Shown here piece by piece: positions 1 through 12,547 of a stretch of DNA of 64,000 bases (positions within the stretch are counted from its first letter, which is position 1; every line of letters starts with the position of its first letter). This DNA is from Bidens hawaiensis. Its lineage: Eukaryota; Streptophyta; Magnoliopsida; Asterales; Asteraceae. Location of the stretch: the NCBI GenBank assembly GCA_021521415.1, contig JAIQDT010000172.1:868001-932000 (forward strand). The letters run 5' to 3'. The position numbers and the translations under genes are program-made. The notes beneath the pieces were generated by a model. The model saw only the letters and a program-made list of their open reading frames with translations, was not told the DNA's origin and made no database searches.

Positions 1-2407
1 TCATGAATCTTTAATGCTTTAGCCATCATCTCCTCAATTGTTTCTTCAGTTGGTTTTTCAGGTTCCTGTTGAGATTGGCTTGTGGATTGTGCAAACATAC
101 TCACTACCAAGGCTAAAGAGTTATCCACTTCCTCAGCTCTCTTTAAATTTATCAAAGCTTCAATGACAATTTGATCATCAGCCTCCTCTTCATCAATCAC
201 TTTAGTAACATTGGCTTGATCAATCAGGGCTTCCTGCTCTGCCAGCTCTTCAGGAGTCAAGATTTGGGAAATTACTTCCCTTTCTCTTGTTTCTCTCACA
301 ACATTTTCAAATTCTTTCCTGGCAGCAGCAGAGGCTTCCTCTTCTTCATTCAATCACTCTTTCTTTAACAAGATCTGCCTTAACATGCTCTTCCTCATAG
401 ACTTTTGATTTCACCTTATCCATTCTTCTTTTCAAGTCTTCCTCAGTTTCTGGTGGGAAATCATCAATATCCCTATCCAAATCATCCATCTCTTCATTAT
501 GCTCTACCCTCTTGGAGCTTTCAGGTTGTTCAATTTCAGGTTCAGTAAATGTAGGCTCCTCAGTAGCAGCAGTATTATCAATGATCACATCAGTTTGTGC
601 TTCAATCAAAATATCAGTGGCCACATCAGTGGTAGCCACATTTTCATCAATATTCATCATTTCATCTTCAACCTCAGTCTCCTTCTCTCCTTTTCCCTCA
701 TCCTCATATCTGCTCAACACATTTAGAATTTCATTTTCAGCATCATAGTTTTGTTCATCTCCCTCAGACTTATCAGCCTCATACTCATCATCAATTATAC
801 TCCTTTCTTCACTTTCATCATCATCATCATCATAGGCATTCAGCAAACAAGTCAACCCATCAACATTATCTGTTTTACCACTTGCATCCTCCATCATAAC
901 ATCATCAATATTTACAATAGCATCAGTTGGCTCAATTACATTCTCCCCCTGTTTTGGGGCAGTTGAGGTCTTCTCAACCTCCTACTCCAGGGTTTGAATT
1001 CATTCATGAGCAACAGCCAACTGATCCTTCAGCTCATCATTTTCTTTCCTTAACTCAGAGTTTTCTCCCTTCAGATCAATGTTCTGGCAAATAAGGTCAA
1101 AATTTATTTGTAGTAGGGAGGCATTTGAGGGTGGTGTGTTGGACGGTGAAGTGTGGAAAGGTTCTGGTATAGGAATTGAGGTTTGGGTCTGGGGTGTGGA
1201 TTGTGTTGTTGTTTGAGGTGGTGTTTGGGATCTGGTTTGAGGTGGGGATTGGTATAATGGTTCAGGTTGACTTAGGGTTAGGATGGGAATTTGAGTGGTT
1301 GGTGATTGTATGAATTGATCATTTGGGGGTGTAGAGAAAGGTGGTGTTTGTTGTAGAGTTTGGTAGGTTTGATCAATTGGTGATGGTGGGTAGGGTGGTG
1401 TTTGTGGTGGAGTGCCAAAAGGTGTGGTTGGTTGTTCTTGTATAATTTGATACTACCCCATGAGGTTGTGCAATGACCTCAAAGTTTGCATCACCCCCTT
1501 CTAAATTACCAGCATCATCATCATTATTATCTCCATCACTATCAGAATCATCTTCTCCATCACCAGCTTCATCATCATCATTCCCATCTTCTGATAATAA
1601 CTCATGTAAACGAGGAATTCGAATAATTTCAACAAAAAACCAAGGTAAATCTTCATACACCTCATGTGGATTGAATATGCTCGAACTTTCCTGTGATTCA
1701 ATCCTTTTGTAAGTATCAGGGTCTTGCAGAGCATGAGTTGTTCCAACAGTTGGTAATCTCTCCAATTCTTGATTAAATATGATCTGTAGGAACCTTGGAT
1801 ATGCCAAAAACTTTTGCTTGTTTTTCTTATTCATGTTTTGAACCAATCCATCAAAGATCATGCTTGAAAAATTGAATGGTAGATTGAAAAGCACAGCCAC
1901 AGTTGCATTGGCTAGATCCCTGCTCATCAGGGTCCATGATCCCTTCCGTGGAGCAAATCCATGGATGATATGGTGGATCAAGAACTTGTAAATGATTGGG
2001 AACATCCCCTTCTGAAATTGCCCATCATGAATATTTCCTTGATAGCCCATTGTTTTAAGAAACACCTTCAATAATTATGCTGTTGTAAGATGAATCGGAT
2101 TAGGGTTATCATCATTCAAGAGCAAACATCTTCGAATCACTGCTTCAGTCACCCGTATGTCTTGGTTTGCAACTGTTGCTTCAATCCTTCTTCCATTTAC
2201 ATCATCAAGCAACCTCGCTGACCTCAAAAAATCTAGCGAGTGGTTTCCATAGATAACCGGATTCTCCGTTAAAACAAATCGGATGTTCGATCGTTGCAAC
2301 CATCGTATAATTGGTGCCACTTCTTCATTATCAGTCGTAACTTCTAACAGAGCGCGCATATTGTGCTTATGCTCAAATGGATATGTTGGTTGATCTTCGT
2401 CCGCCAT
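1..2407 (-). pseudogene. copia 3' ORF ('env-like' by position), decayed and running off the window
   Basis: I choose ATG at 2407 (good context ATGGCG) over 2422. A first block (2407-2075, then 2071-1455 in the same frame after one TAA) is a compact folded domain rich in aromatic and hydrophobic residues (NPVIYGNHSLDFLRSARLL, FPIIYKFLIHHIIHGF, FNFSSMIFDGLVQNM, KFLAYPRFLQIIFNQE). An acidic D/N-rich linker follows. After a frameshift near 1450 come a Pro/Thr/Gln-rich segment (1440-1110) and a short coiled coil (about 1090-1005, GENSELRKENDELKDQL). Two stops precede a second acidic part (897-346). A 1-nt shift near 348 then lets it continue open to the edge. No signal peptide or membrane segment is visible, so 'envelope' is only a positional name. 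It resembles predicted proteins I recall from Asteraceae copia elements. Confidence 0.6.
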
Positions 2408-2534
2408 ATCAAACATAATCAAACATATTCAAAGTGAAATTAGTCCTAAAGTTCATTACTTTAAGCAATTTCAAGTTATAAAATTGAAGAAGAAAGAAAT
2501 GTCATTAAGAACCTGTTCTTCGACAAGTTTATAA

Positions 2535-2715
2535 CCTACACGCAAAACAGGGAGTTAGCAAAAAAAAACATAATCAAAGCCCATTATCATCTAATCGTGG
2601 TCGGAAAACATATTATTACTGCTTACTGAGTCGAAATTAGAGGGCTGGTAAGTTAGGGTTTGGATTAATGTTGAATGCGATGAGTCGGTTTGGGTTTCTT
2701 TGAGAAATCCGTGGA

Positions 2716-2767
<52 letters not shown>

Positions 2768-2812
2768 GGGGGAATAATGTTGAAAAATTTCTCTCACTCC
2801 CTCTTATATACC
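2535..2812 (-). promoter_or_regulatory. candidate internal promoter and leader of the copia 3' ORF
   Basis: On the minus strand GGTATATAAGAG (2812-2801) is a good plant TATA box. It is followed after 25-35 nt by CA-containing start-like sequence and a CT-rich leader with an uninterrupted (TC) run at 2719-2764. A GTAAGC donor-like site (2626) and a TGTAG acceptor-like site (2536) could define a 91-bp leader intron. The first good-context ATG (ATGGCG) is at 2407. This is inference from sequence only. Confidence 0.5.
2719..2764. repeat. (GA/TC)n microsatellite
   Basis: An uninterrupted dinucleotide run of about 23 units, lying in the presumed leader of the downstream minus-strand ORF. Confidence 0.9.
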
Positions 2813-2934
2813 TTTTGAAAGTGGGTTTTAAATGCTTTTTGTCGTTTAGTGAGTTATTTGCTGTCAAACAGTAATCTTATCCATTTAACTTTTTACACAT
2901 TTGAAAACATCCAACTCCAAGTATAAAATTTAGC

Positions 2935-3825
2935 AAACCTTGCTCGGAAAAATTACTTTTGCAAAGCATGCTCGGTATATTCCACTTGCTCAAAGCTTAC
3001 TCGGTTATATGTTGATACAAATTTGAAGTTAAAATGAAGGAAGCTTACTCGAAATACAAGATTGCTTGAGAACCAAATCACAAGTTAAAATAATCAAGTA
3101 TTAAACATCAAGCAGGCAACCTTGCTAGGAATCACTTAAGATACCCAAGTAACATTCTTCTAATTACTTATCTTGCTCTTATCATAAACCTTACCCGAAA
3201 AAGTAATCAATTCACACATAAGTAGTCAAGTATACTTTGATGTAAAGTATGCTCGAAAAACTTTCAAGAATACAAAGTATGCTAGAAGTGGATTCATAAC
3301 ACAAAGTGTACTCAGAAAGTTAGATTGAAATTACCCAAGTATATTAGGGGAACATTTGAAAATTAAAGGTGTGCCCGAAATATAAAGTGTGTTTTGAAAA
3401 CAAGGTTTGCCCGAAAACACTTGTAATTTTAAAGAAACATATTCAAAGCTTGCTAGTGAATAGTAATATATTTAAATAGCTTGCTAGTAAATAGTTGTGC
3501 AATCAAACAAAAACATCAAGCATGTTCAAAAATCTTAACTAAATAAAAGCTTTCTAGAATTATCATATACAACATATAAGATGCAAAGCTTTCTAAGAAC
3601 AAGAAATCTCAGTTAAGACCTCAAGCATGCTCGGGAAGTTAGAATTTTAAGTATACTCTACCCGAAAAGTGTAAACACTTCAAAGCATGCCCGAAAATCA
3701 TAAACTTAAGACCAAAGTAACTAAGCTTGCTCGGAAAGGTTATAAAACATTAAAACTTGCCCGAAAATACTTATTCAACTGTATTGTGTTCGGGAAAGTT
3801 AGAAAACATCAAACCTTGCCCGAAA
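2935..3825 (-). promoter_or_regulatory. array of degenerate TGCYCGRAA motifs upstream of the copia 3' ORF
   Basis: At least twenty copies of a short motif, plus strand TGCTCGGAAA / TGCCCGAAAAT, commonly preceded by AAGCA or AACCT, are spread through 890 bp in one orientation. Examples are at 2941, 2969, 3372, 3409, 3629, 3689, 3729, 3759, 3787 and 3817; decayed versions lie between. Spacing is irregular (about 25-60 bp), so this is not a simple satellite. It lies 130-1020 bp upstream of the TATA box at 2803-2810 and matches the array in the LTR U3. Confidence 0.65.
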
Positions 3826-4811
3826 ATACATATTCAACCTTTTTGAGGCAAAATGCAGCTCTTTTTGACGTAAACCAATTATCAACTATATTTTTTCATT
3901 AAGGATCATTGTTTAAGAGCTAATGGTGCATTTAGAGATCAAATTTCAGTCATGTTTCTTTTCAAAACAATTTCTTTCTTTTACTGAAAAGATCTAAAGT
4001 ATGGGATCATATTGACTAAGTAGCTTTTTCAATACTTCATTCTCAGCATTATTATGAAACATAGACAGGTTAACAGCAGGTCTAGACTTAGCATGAATTT
4101 CATTTCCTTGGTGATATGATCAATGTTCAATTAGGATGCATAATATTTAATGGATAACACATATTGTTTTCTGATGCTCCATATCTATTCTCATAGCTTA
4201 TTTGGCTTTTTCTAGATCACCCCGATTTGACTTTGACCCCCTGGATTTGGTTTAAAAACTTTTAATGACAGAACTTATTTATTTGATGTTTCTTTTCAAA
4301 TTTGCAAACATATTTGAGGTTGAACGTTGGAATTATAGTTTAAATAACAAGCCTTTTATTCAGGATGTTAAAGGACTTATATTATTGCCTCCACCCCTGT
4401 AGTTCTGTTATTAACCCTCATGTTTGTGGTTTTTTCAAAAGCTTGTGAACATTTATCAACTTTTGGTTGATTAAAAATTTAAAAGTATTTTTGTTCACAT
4501 CTGTTCTTTGTCATTCTTAATAAGAAAATTCATTTTGGGGACCAAATACCAACAGGCTCGTGTATGACTGGATATTCACTTTTCTGCCTATCATTTGGAA
4601 AGATTTATCTTGGAACATGCATAGACAACAATGTAACTCCACATAAATCTTAGCTTTTTTTTATGTTTATATCAACTTAGATTTTACACATCATGGAAAA
4701 GCAACCATACATGTTAATGACTGTACTAAGTGCCCTTTCAGCCTATTAAATCCATATGATTGGCTAAGTAGTCAATGTACTATCATTTCCCAAATTAACA
4801 GATTCAATCAC

Positions 4812-5075
4812 CCCAATTACTCTTGGCTTCCAGGTTAATGGCTATCCTGACAGTCTAAAAGTAGTCAGCATGACCAAACACACACATAAATATATGTCCC
4901 TTAGGCTTAGAGTCAAAGGCATAGTTTTAAGTGAAAGAATAAATTACAATTGCCCCAAATGCTTTTAGTCTTTGGACTAATGGGTATCCTTTAAAATCTA
5001 CAAGTATATGATAGGACCAAACACACACAAGTATATGCTCCTTAGACTTGGGCAAATGACATAATTTTCAGCAAA
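4812..5075. repeat. diverged two-copy tandem duplication (about 130-bp unit)
   Basis: Units starting near 4812 and 4952 share, in order, a CCCCAA block, a TTAATGG/CTAATGG-TATCCT block, ACCAAACACACACA and CTTAGRCTT...GGCA. The copies are clearly related but differ at many positions. Confidence 0.5.
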
Positions 5076-5627
5076 AGTAATTCTTTTGAGACTTTTCTTC
5101 AAACACCTTCTTTTAAGCTTCTATAAAGCTTGAACTGAATAGTCTTATCATATCTCCGCACCATAAACAACTTGCTCATGTTTTGACCAAAATAATGTAA
5201 TTATGCAAAATTCATTGAAAAATCCATTTGATCAATTAATTTTGACATAAAGACTCATTTTGACACAAACAGTTGTAACATATTCAAATCTTAATCATAC
5301 ATAACATCATCAAGACAAGTAGACAGTACTAACATTCAAAGTCTAGCCTATCATAATAACATTATATGATCAGATAACACACATAATCAGGCAATCAATC
5401 AAGGATGTCAGATAAACATACACAATCAAGTAATTCAAATCAAGAACACTCATCATGACATCACAAACATACATCAACTAATAAACATGCATAAGTATCA
5501 AGGATACCAAATTTTGCACACATAGTCAGATAAAGCACATATCAGTTGACATGAAAGTATCATATTCAATCACATGCACACAAACAACATTCAATCAAAA
5601 CTTTGAAAATATAATCAGTTTGCACAG

Positions 5628-6613
5628 TCAAGCACACATCATCAATCGGATTTCATCAGATTTGATCATTCCCAGGTCTTTCAAAAGAAAGTTGAACCTG
5701 GTTCTATCAAGTGGTTTTGTGAATATGTCATCCAAATTCTCACTTGTATCAACTCTGGTTACTTCAATTAAACCTTTTTCACTACATTCTCTTATGAAGT
5801 GATGTCTGATTTCAATGTGCTTGGTTTTGGAATGTTGCACAGGATTCTTAACAATAACAGATGCAGCAGTGTTATCAATGTAAATAGGGGTGTTTAGAAA
5901 ATTCAAACCATAGTCTAGCATCTGATTTTGGATCCAGAAGACTTGTGCACAGCAGGCAGATGCAGCAAGGTATTCAGCTTCTGCAGTTGAGATTGAGACA
6001 GTTGTCTGCTTCTTGCATTGCCATGACACCAATATGTCACCCAAAAATTGGCATCCTCCTGAAGTTGACTTCCTGCTTATATTACAACCATCATAGTCAC
6101 TGTCTATGTAGGCTATCAGATCAAAAGACCGGTTCTATGGATACCAAATTCCCAAGTCAGGTCTTCCCTTCAAATATTTAAAGATCCTCTTGACAGCATT
6201 CATGTGGGAGACCTTGGGGCTTGACTGAAATCTAGCACAAACACATACTGAAAACATGATATCAGGCCTTGAAGCAGTTAGATACATCAGTGATCCAATT
6301 TTTGCTCTGTATTCATGCTCATCCACTGGCTCCCCCTTTTCATCAGCTACCATCTTTTCTTTTGAATCCATAGGAGTTGAAGCTGTCTTCAGATCATTAC
6401 ACTTGATTTGTCAAATATGTCTTGTACATACTTAGACTGGTAAATGAAAATCCCATCAGCCTTTGGCTGAACTTGTAAGCCAAGGAAGAAGTTCATTTCT
6501 CCCATTGAACTCATGCTATACTTGGATTTCATCACCTCTCAAACTCCATACACATCTTTTCATTGGTTGACCCAGATATAATGTCATCCACATAGACTTG
6601 TAATAAGAGCAAA
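5628..6613 (-). pseudogene. pol: copia reverse transcriptase C-terminal half and RNase H
   Basis: The YVDD catalytic motif is encoded at 6594-6583, immediately after the Tekay target site. The RT connection follows (EYRAKIGSLMYLTASRPDI, VKRIFKYLKG), with a TAG at 6135. RNase H (6044-5628) shows SISTAEAEYLAAS, DNTAASVIVKNPVQHSKTKH, IRHHFIRE and the usual C-terminal DIFTKPL. It ends with TGA at 5628. The whole segment except one short shift near 6400 is in one frame, so damage here is mostly nonsense changes. Confidence 0.85.
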
Positions 6614-9600
6614 TGTCACACCCCGACTAGGTAGTTGCGGAAGCGTAATACGGGAATGTAACAGATAACACTGGTATCAACAACATTGTTTATAAAGAAA
6701 TTCAACAACTAATTTACATCATATTACATGGGTTGGTACTATGTTTACAAACTATATGAGAATCACATAACCGGTTTACGAGCTTTTTATTTAATATTAT
6801 ATGTCAGCGTCTATTCATAGCTATTCAACTCTCCTTCTAACACCAAGCATGTAAGCAATTCATTCCACTTTCGCTTTACCTGAAAAGCATGTTAAAACGG
6901 GTCAACTACGTCTAGTTGGTGAGTTTCAAGTTTCACGAGTATCAACGAAATCAGTATACAAGTTCGTAAAGTTTACAGTGTGTATGTATATATGTATGTG
7001 TATGATGTATTATGCTAAGCCACAAGTGAAACCGAAACGAGCTAAAACACATGGCCACCCCTGCCCATGCACTCCCGTTGGCATTTAACAGCCACTTTGC
7101 CCCAAGAATGTACTATGTCTAACACCACATAGCAGTATGTAATAAGTTTAAATGACAATGTGCAACTGGGTTAACATGTTCCGGCATACCCCACCGGCTC
7201 TGTCAGTTGGGTTTGTCAAACCGATAGTACTATCCACACGTCACCGGCACGAAGTTAATCACTTGTGTTTGTGGGGACTTGTCAAGTGTTAGTACTTAGA
7301 TAATCCACATCATCACACGTTTTCAAGTATATAAGTATATGTAAACATGCTTTTCACCCCCAAAAAGTTCGTAAAACAGTTTAGAAAGCGGGGGTCGTGA
7401 AACTCACCTTATATTAGTTCGCACAGAAATTATGTATCAATAAGTCAGGTGCCTCGCTTATCGCCTGATTCCTATAAACGGTATCGTATCGTTAATACTA
7501 GTACAGTGTTCAATCTAAGTCGGGCTGTATAGATAATCTGGGTATAGCTGTTAAGCCCAGAACATGACCATAGTCTTAGATTGTGACGTTGTATACTATG
7601 AAAATATTAAAACTAGATTTGGCTCAGTTTCACCGTTTCCTGAGCCTAGCCAAGTTGATCGTTTATGTGTTTCGGGATTAGGTAAGATCACATAAACTTA
7701 AGTAAATATATTGATTGATAAAATGATTTGATTTATTAAAGAATTTTAAGGTTTTGGTATCTGGTTTGATCGCAGGGTTCGTTTCCGTTTTCACACGGGT
7801 TTGATTATACAAAACGCGTACAATCCACCCGAATTGTCCGGAATTCTCGTAAAACGTTCGTTTTTATCAATATCATTCAAAAATATGATATTTGACCACT
7901 TTTGACATTTTGACATACCAGTCAGTCCGTTAAACACAAAACTGCCGGTTTCGTTAAAACAATTATAATTTAAATCTTTGATTAATCATAACTAAATATG
8001 TACTTACACATAAATTATGTAAATTTTTGTAAAAATACATTAAGACATGGAGAATTTTATAAAAATATTTTCAGAAATTTTATGATTAATTATTTACTTA
8101 TAAAAATTCATTTAATAGGTTATAATAGTGTAATAAATGGCCCGTTTATATCAAACGACCTCCAAAAAATCCAATAATTTTTACAAATGGCCTCAATGTT
8201 ATTACATAGCCCCTGAAAAATCTCCAGAACCTAAATCTTTTGACAAAATGCCTTTTTGTGCGTTTTTCGGCTGTTAAAATTCGGTTAAACCATAATTGAA
8301 CAAACCATACTTAGGCATTTCCAATGATCCCCAAACTTTACCAGTGATCTTACCATCACATATTAAACTTCAAAACCAAGTTTCATAATTTTTCAATATG
8401 TTTAGCTATTTTTCCCAAATAAACGCTCATAAACGGAAATAAATTCACCAAATATTCTCCGTTTATCGAAAAATTACCAAATTTGAACAGGGACTCATTT
8501 ATATGATCTCTAATGTCCTTTAAAATTTTCACAGGCTAACAACAAGCACGTCACAACCTAATACTAAACAGCCCTTAAACGAGTGTTACGGGTTTACCTT
8601 GTCGGTTTTCGATGAGTTTTGCTAGCTTAAACGACTCTCCGGGTGTCGGGTTGCAAACTCAGTGTATCTACATATAATATAACATCAAACCAAGCATAAA
8701 TAATCCGTGTGACAGCCTTGATAATTAGGGTTTCGGTTTTGGGTTCAAACCGAACTTTCTAACCGTAAAAACGTTGTATTCATGTTCTAATCCGCGTTTT
8801 TGACCAAAAAAGTATATGTTCCTGGTTTGTAAACATGTTTAACATCAAAACATGGTTTTACTTGATTTTTATGGTTTTTGGATGGTTAAACATGTTTAAA
8901 ACTAATCAAGGATTAATTTTTCATGGTTAAACTATGTTAATCATGGTTAAAAATCAAGGAAAATCACTACTTACCTTAGGGTTTTGATGAAGCTTGATGA
9001 AGAAGAACAGAAAAGGTAATTTTCTCTGGAAAATTAGGTACAAAATATCTCAAAATATTCTTTTATATAAAAGATACTAGAAGGGGGTGGGTTGTCCCCT
9101 TTGCGGCCGCAAGCTTATAAGGGCCCATTGGGCCTCTTTTTGGCCCAATGGTGCCTCGGTTTTCGTGCCACGCTTAAAATTCGGTCCAAAATTTAGTTCG
9201 GGTTCGGTTTTTCGCAAGAAAACTAGTTCGAGTGCGAAAACCAGCGAGAAAACGAGTGTTTTTCAGCTTAGTTTTGTAAAATAAGAAAAACGTACTGACT
9301 CGTTGTAAAATTCCAAAATATTTTCACGGATTGCTTAGAACATGTCATATAAGTGTTTGATAAATCTTTTTCGGCTTAACGGATGCTACAATGCTCGTTT
9401 TGATATTAACGATTGCGTTTAAGCTTATAGCGTATCGATAAACGAAACCTTTTTCGTTTAAAAAGTTTTAAACGTACTGGGGCCTAAATATCGATATGTT
9501 AGCCTCTATAACATATATATAACTCGTATATGACCCCTCAGTATGTATACGGGTCATAATTAGTATCGGTCGGTTACTCGTTTAAGCACTACGAATTAAC

Positions 9601-9663
9601 CAATTTATCGTTTACTTGCTACGTAGTGAATATAGTATACCTCGTTTTGTCACGAATGTCACA
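6614..9663 (-). repeat. 3' LTR of the first Tekay element
   Basis: 3050 bp, nearly identical to 15968-18978. It ends ...GAATGTCACA next to the polypurine tract. It keeps the palindromic TATA box CTTTTATATAAAAG (9060-9073). Confidence 0.95.
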
Positions 9664-9699
9664 TTCTCCCCCCGTTAAGAAATTTCGTCCTCGAAATTT
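9664..9699 (-). promoter_or_regulatory. polypurine tract and adjacent palindrome, first Tekay
   Basis: On the minus strand GGGGGGAGAA (9673-9664) abuts the 3' LTR, as expected of a plus-strand primer. Just upstream is the inverted repeat AAATTTCG-tcct-CGAAATTT (9680-9687 and 9692-9699). An equivalent structure is present in the second Tekay. Confidence 0.75.
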
Positions 9700-11008
9700 A
9701 ATGTGTCATCGGTTTTCTTTTTAGGGAACAGGTGTGGGTATTTCTTTCGGAATTCATCCTTTCGTTCCCAAGTATATTCGGGTTCTTGTTTTGAATTCCA
9801 CCGAACTTTTACCAATGATATTTTGTTGTGCCGTAACTGTTTGGTTTTCCCGTCTACAATTTCTACCGGTTCCTCTACGAAGTTGAGTTTTTCGTTGATC
9901 TGAACAACTTCTAGTGGTACTATTGTTGTTTCATCAGTCAAACACTTTTTCAGATTCGATACATGAAACATGTCGTGAATAGTACTCAGCTCTAAGGGTA
10001 GTTTTAATCGGTAAGCTACGGGACCAATTTTTGCAATAATCTCAAAAGGTCTGATGTATCTCGGGGCTAGTTTACCAGTCTTTCCAAATCTTATAACACC
10101 CATCCATGGCGATACTTTTAAGAACACCTTATCACCTATTTCAAAAGATAACGGTTTTCTGCGAACATCAGCATAACTCTTTTGTCGGTCGCGGGCACCT
10201 TTCAATTTTTGCTTAATCTGGTGAATCTTATCGGTGGTTTCCTGAATTAAATCTGACCTTGAAATTTGGGTATCACCCACTTCCGTCCAACATAGTGGTG
10301 ATCTACATTTTCGCCCTTATAGAGCTTCATAAGGTGCTGCTTGTATACTACTGTGATAACTGTTATTGTAAGAGAATTCAATGAGCGGGAGGTGTTGATC
10401 CCAATTCCCTTTGAAGTCAAGTACACAAGCACGAAGTAAATCTTCTAAGGTTTGGATGGTTCGTTCGGATTGACCATCGGTTTGGGGTAAGCCGTACTTA
10501 GGTCGATTCGGGTTCCCAAGGCTTCTTGTACTGCTTGCCAGAAATGTGAAGTAAAGTGACTGTCTCGATCTGAAATAATCGAAAGAGGTACTCCGTGTCG
10601 GGATACAATTTCATCGATGTAAATTTGAGCGAGTTTTTCGGTGGTGTAGTTGTTACGGATGGGGATAAAGTGTGTGGATTTGGTTAATCGGTCAACAATT
10701 ACCCAGATAGCATTGTGTCCTCGGGAGGTTTTAGGAAGGTGCGTCACAAAGTCTATGGTAATTTGTTCCCATTTCCATTGTGGTATTTCGGGTTGTTGTA
10801 ACATTCCTTAAGGTTTTTGATATTCCGCCTTCACCCTTGCACATGTTGCACATTTACTTACATACACGGCTATATCCTTTTTCATACCAGGCCACCAGTA
10901 AAATTCTTTAACATCTTTATACATCTTATCAGTACCGGGATGAATAGAATATTTGGACTTATGTGCTTCATCAAGAATCAACTTTCAGAGTTTATGAAGT
11001 GTTGGAAT
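9675..11008 (-). pseudogene. pol: Tekay integrase with C-terminal chromodomain, broken
   Basis: The HHCC zinc region lies at about 10970-10830 with extra stops. The integrase core (10804-10445) keeps [12 protein letters not shown] (first Asp) and [13 protein letters not shown] (second Asp), then loses frame near 10490, just before the region of the catalytic Glu. The other frame carries on to 9675, with a TAA near 10320. Its C-terminal region has [22 protein letters not shown], the usual [10 protein letters not shown] and [11 protein letters not shown] blocks, and the chromodomain-like KVRWNSK...[19 protein letters not shown]. At least one indel and several nonsense codons inactivate it. Confidence 0.85.
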
Positions 11009-12547
11009 CTAGACCCGGTTTTTGTAATAATATACTTCATCAATTTTCTTCTCAAAATTCCTTTCATTCCCATGTAGTTCTTCTTTTTCTAGCTGATCTG
11101 CCTTCAAAGCCTCATCTTGTGCAACGCGAACTTGTTCGGTTAGGCTACTTTGAACAATCATTCCGATTGCTCGTACCCTTAATGGTTTGACTCTGTCTTT
11201 TCGGCTTAAAGCATCGGCTACTACGTTGGCCTTACCCGGATGGTATTTAATCTCACAATCATAATCATTTAACAGTTCTACCCATCTCCTTTGTCTCATG
11301 TTTAGCTCTTTCTGATCAAATATGTGTTGTAGGCTTTTGTGATCAGTATAGATGGTACATTTGGTGCCATACAAGTAATGTCTCCAAATCTTCAATGCAA
11401 AGATAACTGCTCCCAATTCCAAATCATGGGTTGTATAATTCTTTTCATGTACTTTTAATTGTCGGGAAGCATATGCTATTACTTTCTTTCTTTGCATCAG
11501 TACGCATCCTAAACCTTTACGAGATGCGTCGCAATATACCACCAATTCATCAGTTCCATCTGGAAGGCTTAATATTGGAGCCTCAGATAACTTCTGTTTT
11601 AACGTTTGGAAGGCCATTTCTTGTTCTTCTCCCCATTCATACGCTCGATCTTTTTGAGTTAGGAGGGTTAGAGGTTGGGCAATAATTGAAAAGTTTTCAA
11701 TGAATCTTCTATAATACCCGGCTAGTCCTAAGAATTGACGAATTTCTCTTGGTGACTTAGGCACTTGCCAATTTTTAATGGCCTCAATTTTACTTGGGTC
11801 TACTTGGATCCCTTGTTGATTCACAATGTGTCCCAAAAACTGTACTTCTTGTAGCCAAAATTCACATTTGGACAACTTTGCGTATAACTTCTCTTGCCTC
11901 AATAATTCTAATATTTCCCGCAAATGTTGTTCGTGTTCCTCCTTACTTCTCGAATATATCAAAATATCATCGATAAACACTATCACGAACTTGTCAAGAT
12001 AAGGTTTGCAAACTCGGTTCATGAGGTCCATAAACACTGCAGGTGCATTTGTCAACCCAAACGGCATAACCAAAAATTCATAGTGACCATACCGAGTTCG
12101 GAAAGCTGTTTTTGGTACGTATTCTTCCTGAATTTTTACTTGATGATAACCAGATCTAAGATCAATTTTTGAAAAATACTTCGCACCCTGGAGCTGATCA
12201 AACAAGTCATCAATTCGAGGTAAGGGGTATCTATTCTTTATAGTCACTTTATTCAATTCCCGGTAATCAATACACATTCGAAAACTCCCATCTTTCTTCT
12301 TTACAAATAACACTGGTGCTCCCCACGGTGAGTAACTAGGTCGGATAAAACCCTTGTCCAGTAATTCTTGTAACTGGTTGGACAGTTCTTGCATTTCAGA
12401 AGGTGCAAGTCGATAAGGTTCCTTAGCAATGGGTGCTGCTCCCGGTATCAAGTCAATACGGAATTCAACTTGTCGGGTCGGTGGTAAACCAGGCAACTCA
12501 TCGAGGAATACATCTGAATACTCGTGTACCACTGGGATGTCTTCCAT
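11009..12547 (-). CDS. pol: Tekay reverse transcriptase-RNase H (first element)
   Basis: 512 codons in the same frame as gag-protease. RT shows [49 protein letters not shown] and the catalytic FIDDILIYS near residue 190. RNase H shows [16 protein letters not shown] (about 330), [32 protein letters not shown] and [11 protein letters not shown] (about 445). It stops at a TAG at 11009 where Trp (TGG) is usual. Both RT and RNase H catalytic residues are intact. Confidence 0.9.
   Translation of the reverse strand: MEDIPVVHEYSDVFLDELPGLPPTRQVEFRIDLIPGAAPIAKEPYRLAPSEMQELSNQLQELLDKGFIRPSYSPWGAPVLFVKKKDGSFRMCIDYRELNKVTIKNRYPLPRIDDLFDQLQGAKYFSKIDLRSGYHQVKIQEEYVPKTAFRTRYGHYEFLVMPFGLTNAPAVFMDLMNRVCKPYLDKFVIVFIDDILIYSRSKEEHEQHLREILELLRQEKLYAKLSKCEFWLQEVQFLGHIVNQQGIQVDPSKIEAIKNWQVPKSPREIRQFLGLAGYYRRFIENFSIIAQPLTLLTQKDRAYEWGEEQEMAFQTLKQKLSEAPILSLPDGTDELVVYCDASRKGLGCVLMQRKKVIAYASRQLKVHEKNYTTHDLELGAVIFALKIWRHYLYGTKCTIYTDHKSLQHIFDQKELNMRQRRWVELLNDYDCEIKYHPGKANVVADALSRKDRVKPLRVRAIGMIVQSSLTEQVRVAQDEALKADQLEKEELHGNERNFEKKIDEVYYYKNRV

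Larger units (their letters stand above)
2813..5627 (-). other. non-coding spacer between copia RNase H and the 3' ORF
   Basis: About 2.8 kb of AT-rich DNA with no ORF of substance in any frame. It contains a diverged tandem duplication (4812-5075) and, next to the 3' ORF, the TGCYCGRAA motif array (2935-3825). No copy of the element's LTR is present here, which argues that the spacer and the ORF beyond it are internal to the element. Confidence 0.6.

Noticed and set aside
2591..2867. Two Ser/Leu-repeat ORFs over the (TC)n run
   Set aside because: Artefacts of the dinucleotide repeat in the presumed leader; no conserved sequence around them.
3687..3902. 71-codon plus-strand ORF
   Set aside because: Lies within the TGCYCGRAA motif array and just reads through the repeats.
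2813..5627. Spacer interpreted as the missing 3' LTR of the copia element
   Set aside because: It shares only the short motif with the 5' LTR; the TGTCGG ends and the rest of the LTR sequence are absent, so it is internal.
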